Positions 34,814-40,668 of a stretch of 40,668 nt of DNA are shown here, piece after piece; within the stretch, counting starts at the first letter, position 1; each line of letters opens with the position of its first letter. This stretch comes from Bryobacterales bacterium. GTDB lineage: Bacteria > Acidobacteriota > Terriglobia > Bryobacterales > Bryobacteraceae. The stretch is from contig PLEX01000097.1 in NCBI GenBank assembly GCA_003136575.1, positions 69,013-109,680 on the forward strand, written 5' to 3'. The position numbers and the translations under genes are program-made. Below the pieces are notes generated by a model that was given only the letters and a program-made list of their open reading frames with translations, had not been told where the DNA came from and searched no databases.

Positions 34814-35617
34814 ATGAACTCCCCCATCATCACCCTCCTCACCGATTTCGGCCTCTCCGACCACTACGTCGCCGCTATGAAAGGCGTCATGCTGGGCATC
34901 TGCCCGCGCGCCCGACTGTTCGATATCTCGCATGAAATCACACCTTATGCCATCCCCGAAGCGGCTTACACGCTCGCCCAGGCCTGGCGCTATTTCCCCC
35001 GTGGCACAATTCACGTCGCCGTCGTCGATCCGGGTGTAGGTAGCGCTCGCCGAGCAATCGTCGCGGAAGTCGGCGGACATCGCTTCGTCGCTCCCGACAA
35101 CGGCTTGCTCAGCATGATCCTCGCGTCGCGTCCGCGCGCAAAGCTCCGCGAGATTACGGCCACGCGATACTTCCGGCACCCAGTCAGTTCCACCTTCCAT
35201 GGCCGCGACGTCTTCGCGCCCGTCGCCGCGCATCTTTCGTTCGGATTAGCAACGTCCAAACTGGGAAAGCTCATCCACAATCCGATCCTCGGAGACTTTG
35301 CCGCACCGACGCAATTGACCGAATCCCGGTTTATAGGCGCTGTGTTGAAGGTCGACCGATTCGGCAATGTCGTCACCAACTTCGACTTCGCGTCCTTCAG
35401 CCGGATCGCGACGGCTCGCTTCAGGCTCAAGGCAGGTCCCCGGACTATCACCCGTTTCCATTCCACTTACGCGGACGCTCCAAATGGCGAAATCTTCGCG
35501 CTGAAGGGAAGTTCCGGTTACGTGGAGATTTCCATCAATCAATCGAGCGCGGCTTCCCGGACGGGTCTGTCCGCCGGAGCGAAGATCGATCTGATCCTTC
35601 CGGTCCCGAACTCTTGA
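34814..35617 (+). CDS. SAM hydrolase (S-adenosyl-L-methionine hydroxide adenosyltransferase)
   Basis: The 267-residue protein starts at ATG 34814. The family (formerly DUF62) splits SAM to adenosine and methionine with water or hydroxide. Signature blocks are ITLLTDFGLSDHYVAAMKGV, ARLFDISHEITPY, HVAVVDPGVGSARRAIV, FVAPDNGLLSM and FHGRDVFAPVAAHLS, containing the Asp and Arg/His residues of the active site. Relatives include the fluorinase fold, but the loop typical of halogenases is not visible, so simple hydrolysis is more likely. The enzyme is cytoplasmic. No halogen-metabolism genes are nearby. It seems monocistronic; the ribosome site is weak (GAAG). Confidence 0.92.
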   Translation: MNSPIITLLTDFGLSDHYVAAMKGVMLGICPRARLFDISHEITPYAIPEAAYTLAQAWRYFPRGTIHVAVVDPGVGSARRAIVAEVGGHRFVAPDNGLLSMILASRPRAKLREITATRYFRHPVSSTFHGRDVFAPVAAHLSFGLATSKLGKLIHNPILGDFAAPTQLTESRFIGAVLKVDRFGNVVTNFDFASFSRIATARFRLKAGPRTITRFHSTYADAPNGEIFALKGSSGYVEISINQSSAASRTGLSAGAKIDLILPVPNS

Positions 35618-35851
35618 AATCGGTGTGCCGCGAAACTCGGGCAGACCGTACCCGAAACCGCTGAACCCGTATTTCGACGCAGGATGTGAACGGCATTCCG
35701 CCACGCCCGGCAATACCGGTACCCACGATATCTCAATTGACCGTTTCCGGTGCCCCGCATTCTTGATCAAGCCCGGAATCCCGACTACTATCACGTATAT
35801 CGGGCCAATAAAATCTTTTCAAATTAACTAAAGTGTTCATCGGAGAAATTG

Positions 35852-36459
35852 ATGCGCAGACTCGTCTTATTCGGGGCCGTCTGCAGACTTGTGCTTCCGA
35901 CTCTCGCCATGACAAATATCACCGCACCCTGTGATTCCGTGCCTGGTAACCTTATTGTGAATTGCGGCTTTGAAACCGGCGATTTCACCGGATGGACTCA
36001 GTCCGGCAATACCGGATTCACCAGCGTCACCGGAAGCTTCGGCGGCATTGCACCTAACAGCGGCAACTTCCCGGCCTGCATGGGTCCCGTCGGCAGCGAT
36101 GGCCTTCTGTCACAGACCTTTGGCACGCAGGCCGGCGCCACTTACCAGATCTCTTTCTATGAAGCCAACCTCGGTGGCTCACCCAGAGACTCAGCGCCGT
36201 CTTCAACGGAAACACGCTCTAATCGACGAACCCGGCGCCGACACAGCCTTATACGCTTTACACTTACTCCGGAGCAGCCGGCGCGAGTTCGACGCTGACG
36301 TTTGAAGTCAGGAACGACCCGAGCTATCAGCTTCTGGACGACGTGTCCGTCGCTGAGACGGCTACGCCGGAACCCGAATTCTATGGGATTCTGGCAATCG
36401 GACTCTCAGGCATGATGTTTGTCGTGAAGCGCCGCCGGATGTCGCAATCCGAAGCGTAA
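35852..36459 (+). pseudogene. PEP-CTERM exported protein gene, frameshifted and with an internal stop
   Basis: GGAG lies about 6 nt before ATG 35852. The signal peptide is MRRLVLFGAVCRLVLPTLAM. The body, LIVNCGFETGDFTGWTQSGN and TYQISFYEANLGGSP, is a carbohydrate-binding-like exported domain. After about 36185-36192 the protein continues in the -1 frame (LSAVFNGNTL), meets TAA at 36220-36222, then reads through as SSTLTFEVRNDPSYQLLDDV. It ends in a textbook PEP-CTERM tail: PEPEFYGILAIGLSGMMFVV then KRRR. PEP-CTERM tails are cut by an exosortase and attach proteins to the surface. One missing base and one nonsense change make it inactive unless the sequence is wrong; the second lesion argues for real decay. 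Confidence 0.85.
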
Positions 36460-36464
36460 TGTTT

Positions 36465-36600
36465 GCGAAGGATGACAGCATTTCGGCGCCTGCCAGCATC
36501 CAGTCGCGGTACTGGGCGGGATTCAAGTCCATACTGGCCACTCGCAATTGATAATGTCCTCGTACAACCGCCCCAGGCAGGTTTCAAGCGCTTCCGCAGT
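36465..36600 (-). other. Coding-like relic of unknown family
   Basis: On the minus strand one frame reads TAEALETCLGRLYEDIINCE then WPVW before a stop. A neighbouring frame continues MDLNPAQYRDWMLAGAEMLS and SFA. The two join as though one gene had been broken by a frameshift. I do not recognise the family. It lies directly after the vapC relic, so it might belong to the same imported segment. Confidence 0.35.
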
Positions 36601-36640
36601 CTATTCCAGAATCCCAGGAATCAGGAACGCGAGTCTTCGC
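36601..36640 (-). pseudogene. Relic of a vapC toxin start
   Basis: The minus strand carries the start of the intact vapC of 39348-39770 with a two-base deletion. KTRVPDSW here equals KTRVLDSW, and the following ATTCTGGAATAG equals ATTCTGGAATGG with the Trp codon turned into a stop. The homology ends there. It overlaps the end of the vapB relic just as intact vapC overlaps vapB. Confidence 0.8.
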
Positions 36641-36803
36641 GCTTGCGATCACGTTCCTTGTCGGCTGCGTAAGCGGCCGTCAAATCGTGCGCCTCGCCCG
36701 CGCCCGCGAGCTTCCGCCATGCAGACTCATTGATGCCCGTGGTTTCGGCTCCGCGAGCCTCGACTGGTTCCAGGTTCCCGGCTTCACCGTTCGACTTCAA
36801 CAT
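36621..36803 (-). pseudogene. Relic of a VapB-type antitoxin
   Basis: The last 33 residues (AWRKLAGAGEAHDLTAAYAA, then DKERDRKREDSRS) align without gaps with those of the intact VapB at 39739-39975, 24 of 33 identical, the rest mostly conservative. The preceding EPVEARGAET aligns more loosely with LTVQIRGTEI. The AbrB DNA-binding start (SSKGQIAIPKPIR) is missing. The relic therefore keeps only the toxin-binding half. The order vapC, vapB, thiC end matches the intact locus 3.2 kb downstream. Confidence 0.85.
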
Positions 36804-36812
36804 ACAATTTCT

Positions 36813-36854
36813 TCAATCCGCGCCGGAAATGCTATGCAGCACTTCGTCCGCCTG
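36813..36854 (-). pseudogene. Relic of the thiC 3' end
   Basis: The minus strand encodes [13 protein letters not shown] and a TGA stop. The 13 residues are identical to the C-terminus of the thiC at 40030. In the 39 coding bases there are four differences, all synonymous. Similarity stops within two codons upstream. Only the tail is present. Confidence 0.85.
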
Positions 36855-36944
36855 CGCCGCCCATAAGCGGGCGCCCATTCCTGGCTAGTGATCTGCCCGT
36901 GACCGACAGAGGATAAATGGGCGTCTTCCTGGCTTGGCTCAGGC

Positions 36945-38408
36945 CTACAAACTCTCCTGCACATCCAGGAATTTGAATATGTCGCTCACTTTATTCAGCG
37001 GCGACGGTTCCCGATTTAGTACGAGCTCTACAAGAGTGGTCGTGAAAGGATAGAACAGAGAGGCGTCTCCGAACCCATTAACTTGTATGATCACGGGCGA
37101 GGCAGTGGCGGTCATCGTTTTCCCGTCGTCGTCACTTCCGTAGCCCTGATACGCCACCAAAGCGGTACCGGTTGAAGCGGTGACGCGAATCTGCAATGGA
37201 ACAGAAGCCTGCGAAATGCCTTTGGGAAGCCGAATGTGAAAACACCTGAAACTCGCATCGGCGCCATAAGCGTGGACGTCAGTATACATTTCTGCAAATT
37301 CGACCCATTGGTCCCCCTCCTTCCGCAAGACATCGATCAGATAGTCGGTAACCGGATCGCCGCGCTCGTCTCTGGCGTGCACGACGAATTGCTGCCATCC
37401 GTCCATTTCAGCATCCGCAGAGAGGAACAAATGGCCGAAAAACGCTTTGACCTCTTCCTCGAGTCCGGCTGCATCTTTGCCTGGATTGACAAGCATTTTT
37501 GCCAGAGCTGGCTGGGACCACGTCTTCGCTTTGTCGAGCCATACTCCATAACCAGCCGCATCCGCGACGTTCAGGAAGTCCAGGATTTGCCGCACCATAT
37601 CCGGGTCCGGATTACTGATCAATGTGGCGTGATTCTTGCCCTCAACGGGCAACATTGGAATATCGACCCGCCCCGCCCATGGCGTTATTGAAACTCTGGA
37701 CGTTGGCTTGCCATCCTCGCCGATCGGCGTCCGCGTCAGATCGACGGAGATCTTACGGGTATTCAAGCCGCAACCCGCCCAGCGTACCGTTCCGTCGGTC
37801 CCAGGGTCGTTCGCTATGCTCGAAATACCTGTATATGATGTATTTCCGATGAAAATGGCGACATAGGGTGTGTCTGTCCCGGAATCATAATAGGGCGCCT
37901 CGCCCAGCAAATCCAGATGCGAAAGGTCCCAGGTAAACCGGCTTCCGAGTTCAAGACCATCGAGAACTTCGTCGCCGGCGTTCAGGAAGTCGGGCCCGGG
38001 TTCCCTGTTGCCCTTCACGAGCGCTCCAATCCAGGTCCGGCCTTTATGCGCTTGCGGCGAACCCCACGTCGCCGGAGCCAATCCGATAAGATGCTTCAGG
38101 CGTTTGAGGCGAACGTTGTGACCGACTGCCGCCCCGTAGTTCGTTAGCCAGGATCGGATCACCAGCATCCCGGTCGAATGCACGATCGCATCGAATGGCT
38201 GGCCCTGATTCAGTTTGTCGTTGTTGCGGAGCGCCCGATCGAAGCCCTCGGCGATGTCCTTGATCGTGATCTCGTTATTAAGAGAGACGTAGTTGCCGAT
38301 ATTGAGATCAATCGGCAGAATTCCCGCCTCCGTTAATCTCTTGCAAATCGGCGTAAAGTCCAGGCCGTCGGCTGAATACCCATGGATCAGGATAATTGGA
38401 CGTGCCAT
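36945..38408 (-). CDS. Alpha/beta-hydrolase (lipase/esterase-like) with extra C-terminal domain
   Basis: The 487-residue protein starts at ATG 38408 with GAGGAG 6 nt upstream. It has no signal peptide. The oxyanion block is PIILIHGYSADGLDF, and the nucleophile Ser lies in AIVHSTGM, where the first Gly of GxSxG is Val. NDPGTDGTV offers the acid, and VEGKNHATLI the catalytic His, giving a hydrolase domain of about 290 residues. The last 190 residues look like a beta-sandwich accessory domain (GWQQFVVHARDERGDPVTDY and VPLQIRVTASTGTALVAYQG) of unknown role. The arrangement resembles PGAP1/triacylglycerol-lipase-type hydrolases. The gene is alone between decayed DNA and the cyclophilin gene. Confidence 0.85.
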   Translation of the reverse strand: MARPIILIHGYSADGLDFTPICKRLTEAGILPIDLNIGNYVSLNNEITIKDIAEGFDRALRNNDKLNQGQPFDAIVHSTGMLVIRSWLTNYGAAVGHNVRLKRLKHLIGLAPATWGSPQAHKGRTWIGALVKGNREPGPDFLNAGDEVLDGLELGSRFTWDLSHLDLLGEAPYYDSGTDTPYVAIFIGNTSYTGISSIANDPGTDGTVRWAGCGLNTRKISVDLTRTPIGEDGKPTSRVSITPWAGRVDIPMLPVEGKNHATLISNPDPDMVRQILDFLNVADAAGYGVWLDKAKTWSQPALAKMLVNPGKDAAGLEEEVKAFFGHLFLSADAEMDGWQQFVVHARDERGDPVTDYLIDVLRKEGDQWVEFAEMYTDVHAYGADASFRCFHIRLPKGISQASVPLQIRVTASTGTALVAYQGYGSDDDGKTMTATASPVIIQVNGFGDASLFYPFTTTLVELVLNREPSPLNKVSDIFKFLDVQESL

Positions 38409-38757
38409 GTAGCGCTCCTCGATGATCTCTGTGAAACGGTAGCCCGTAGTCTATCACGGCATCCGCGTGACCATCGTTCGTTTTCTGCGCGCCTAGCTTC
38501 CGTTTCGATTTGCTTCGCGTCACCCTGTTTCCAGGAAGTCCCCTCGGCAAGAACTCTCCGGAAATCCGCCGTTGAAATCATCGGGGAAAAACAGGCCGAA
38601 GCTCGCCTTCTGGTTAAGTAAGCATCCGTTTCTTCACCGCCTGGGGTCATCTGCGGACGTCAGGCTGCGAATCGCGCTTGCGAGCAGGGTCTGGACGCGC
38701 TCCGCTTTCAACCACCTGCGCCCCTTGGGCTGGCGTTGAAATCGACGATGGCCGCAA
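38409..38757. other. Intergenic region, no gene seen
   Basis: About 350 nt between the cyclophilin stop and the hydrolase start on the same strand. Short open frames look like chance. The hydrolase promoter should be here. Confidence 0.4.
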
Positions 38758-39351
38758 CTATTTCCTATGAATCTTCAGGATCCGCACCGGCGGCGTCAGA
38801 TTCTGCGCCGTCACGGGTGCGGCCTGAATCTTTCGCACGACGTCCATGCCTTTCACCACCCGTCCGAAGGCTGCAAATCCCTGCCCATCGGGGTTTCGCT
38901 TTCCGTCAAAATCCAGCGAGGGCTGGTCGCCGATGCAGATGAAGAAATCGGACGTCGCGGTGTCCAGTCCGTCGCGCGCCATCGAGATAGTTCCATCGCG
39001 ATGCAAAAGGCCCGTCGCCGAAGTTCGCTCCAGCGGAATTGACGGGAAACCCTTCGACCCCGGCGACCTGCCCGCCTGAATCACTTCGATCTTTATGTTG
39101 TTGTTTGGCTGATTATCCGGCTTGACTGTCCGGTGAAACTGCCCACCGTCATAGCGTCCCGCATCCACATATCTCAGGAAGTTTCCCGCCGTAACAGGCG
39201 CGTGTGCGGTGTCGATTTCGACTTCGATCATTCCAAGTCCGGTTTCGATCAAGACCGTCACGGGCCGCGTCTGCGCGGCGATCGTCAGAACACCCACAAA
39301 CATGAGTAGCGGAAATCTCATAGCGTTGGCGAAGCGCATGGCCGGCTTCAA
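38758..39351 (-). CDS. Exported cyclophilin-type peptidyl-prolyl isomerase
   Basis: The 197-residue protein has a signal peptide if started at ATG 39351 or ATG 39321 (MRFPLLMFVGVLTIAAQTRP); the latter gives the more typical leader. Cyclophilin blocks are GLGMIEVEIDTAHAPVTAGN, FLRYVDAGRYDGGQFHR (with the catalytic Arg of FHR), GTISMARDGLDTATSDFFIC and GFAAFGRVVKGMDVV. It speeds cis-trans change of prolyl bonds outside the cytoplasm. The loop after FHR (TVKPDNQPNNNIKIEV) is longer than in classical cyclophilins. ATG 39351 overlaps the vapC stop by 4 nt, an ATGA junction that may couple it to the toxin operon. Confidence 0.9.
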   Translation of the reverse strand: MKPAMRFANAMRFPLLMFVGVLTIAAQTRPVTVLIETGLGMIEVEIDTAHAPVTAGNFLRYVDAGRYDGGQFHRTVKPDNQPNNNIKIEVIQAGRSPGSKGFPSIPLERTSATGLLHRDGTISMARDGLDTATSDFFICIGDQPSLDFDGKRNPDGQGFAAFGRVVKGMDVVRKIQAAPVTAQNLTPPVRILKIHRK

Positions 39352-39770
39352 TGGGTTTTGCTCATCCAGTCGATTTCAAGGCCGCGCACCAGCCTGAGTT
39401 CCGGATCGCCGGTCATGATCGGACACGACTGTCGCAGCGCCAGTGCCGCCGCAAACGCATCCGCGTACGCGATCGGATAGTCCGCCTTGAGCACCGCCGC
39501 AGTCCATATATTCGGACCGGTCGGCACGTCAATGGTGACAGGCAGCGTGGGTGCGCATTCACGCCAATTCTCGGCGAGAGCGGGGCTGTGGTTTTTCCGA
39601 AGACAGTAGTAGACTTCGCCGGCATCTATAGCGCTCATGAAGAGCCGGACCCGGCCTGCTTCAGCTTCCGATAGCACGGCGGCGACCACGTCACAGGCCG
39701 GATGCCGGCCGGCGATCCATTCCAGAATCGCCCAGGAATCAAGAACGCGAGTCTTCACGCTCGCGCTCAC
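39348..39770 (-). CDS. vapC: VapC-family PIN-domain ribonuclease toxin
   Basis: The 140-residue PIN protein starts at GTG 39770, inside the end of vapB (32-nt overlap). The acidic active site is complete: Asp11 (RVLDSWAILEW), Glu52 (IDAGEVYY), Asp104 (YADAFAAAL) and Asp122 (MTGDPEL). Such toxins cut tRNA or rRNA under metal catalysis and are held by VapB. A classical bicistron with vapB, followed by the cyclophilin gene. The toxin seems intact, unlike the relic at 36601. Confidence 0.92.
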   Translation of the reverse strand: MSASVKTRVLDSWAILEWIAGRHPACDVVAAVLSEAEAGRVRLFMSAIDAGEVYYCLRKNHSPALAENWRECAPTLPVTIDVPTGPNIWTAAVLKADYPIAYADAFAAALALRQSCPIMTGDPELRLVRGLEIDWMSKTH

Positions 39771-39975
39771 GTTGCTTGTTTGCTGCGAAAGCGGCCATCA
39801 GGTCGTGTCCCGCACCGGCGCCCGCGAGCTTCTTCCACGCAGGCTCTTTGGAAAGCACGATTTCCGTTCCCCGAATCTGGACCGTCAGTTTCGTCCCCTG
39901 ATTCAGGTTGAGAGCCGTTCGAATGGGTTTCGGGATAGCAATCTGCCCCTTCGACGATACAGTAGCGCTTTCCAT
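39739..39975 (-). CDS. vapB: VapB-family AbrB-type antitoxin
   Basis: The 78-residue protein has an N-terminal AbrB/MazE swapped-hairpin DNA-binding domain: ATVSSKGQIAIPKPIRTALN and GTKLTVQIRGTEIVL. The C-terminal half (AWKKLAGAGAGHDLMAAFAA, then a charged tail) should wrap the VapC toxin. It is the first gene of the toxin-antitoxin operon and should repress it together with VapC, through the palindrome 8 nt upstream. The start is ATG 39975. Confidence 0.93.
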   Translation of the reverse strand: MESATVSSKGQIAIPKPIRTALNLNQGTKLTVQIRGTEIVLSKEPAWKKLAGAGAGHDLMAAFAANKQREREREDSRS

Positions 39976-39982
39976 GGATTAA

Positions 39983-39999
39983 TCTTACCACGAGTAAGA
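39983..39999 (-). promoter_or_regulatory. Probable VapBC operator palindrome
   Basis: TCTTAC and GTAAGA form perfect 6-bp half-sites around CACGA, 8 nt upstream of the vapB ATG. Position and dyad fit autoregulation by the VapBC complex. Confidence 0.65.
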
Positions 40000-40029
40000 C
40001 TGCGGAGGCGACGCGCTACGCGTTCCCGC

Positions 40030-40668
<639 letters not shown>

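Overview
The window is a 40.7 kb piece of a GC-rich (about 60 %) Gram-negative-type bacterial chromosome. The gene set best fits an Acidobacteriota lineage near Solibacteraceae/Bryobacter. The clues are a bacillithiol gene (bshA), paired Tat-exported Gfo/Idh/MocA oxidoreductases, a PEP-CTERM protein, a LemA/TPM cluster, a CHAT gene coupled to an ECF sigma factor, and a beta-barrel porin. The assignment is inferred from gene content only. Both edges cut genes: a hybrid histidine kinase on the left and thiC on the right.

Layout. 1-2.6 kb: the kinase C-terminus, then a graveyard of broken genes. 2.6-7.1 kb (minus): sodium:solute symporter, exported methyltransferase and bshA as one run, preceded by a PyrE-like phosphoribosyltransferase. 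7.7-9.5 kb: a DUF1223 exported protein and an RsbW-like kinase/STAS antagonist pair. 10-14.5 kb (plus): TPR-CHAT protease, ECF sigma factor, zinc-finger membrane anti-sigma factor and a small unknown protein. 14.5-19.3 kb: membrane protein, frameshifted sialate O-acetylesterase-like gene, and a TPM/nucleotidyltransferase/LemA cluster. 19.6-24.1 kb (minus): an operon of porin, PstS-like protein, HAMP receptor without an output domain and a 74-residue protein, plus a GGDEF protein. 24.2-30.9 kb: mono-heme cytochrome-like protein, zinc alcohol dehydrogenase, a twice-frameshifted chemoreceptor-like gene and penicillin acylase. 31-35.6 kb: two Gfo/Idh/MocA enzymes, an AAA ATPase, a higA fossil and a SAM hydrolase. 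35.8-40.7 kb: broken PEP-CTERM gene, fossil vapC/vapB/thiC segment, esterase, cyclophilin, intact vapBC and the thiC end.

The most interesting candidate system is the CHAT-sigma-anti-sigma module. A probably exported TPR-CHAT protease overlaps an ECF sigma gene by 4 nt, and a one-pass zinc-binding anti-sigma factor follows. This resembles, without any CRISPR part, the type III-E logic in which a TPR-CHAT protease controls a sigma factor by proteolysis. A second candidate is the porin/binding-protein/HAMP/74-aa operon, a sensor with no recognisable output. A third theme is decay: fossils of vapBC, higA, a thiC tail and other genes, plus four otherwise intact reading frames that each look one base short, which may be real decay or assembly error.
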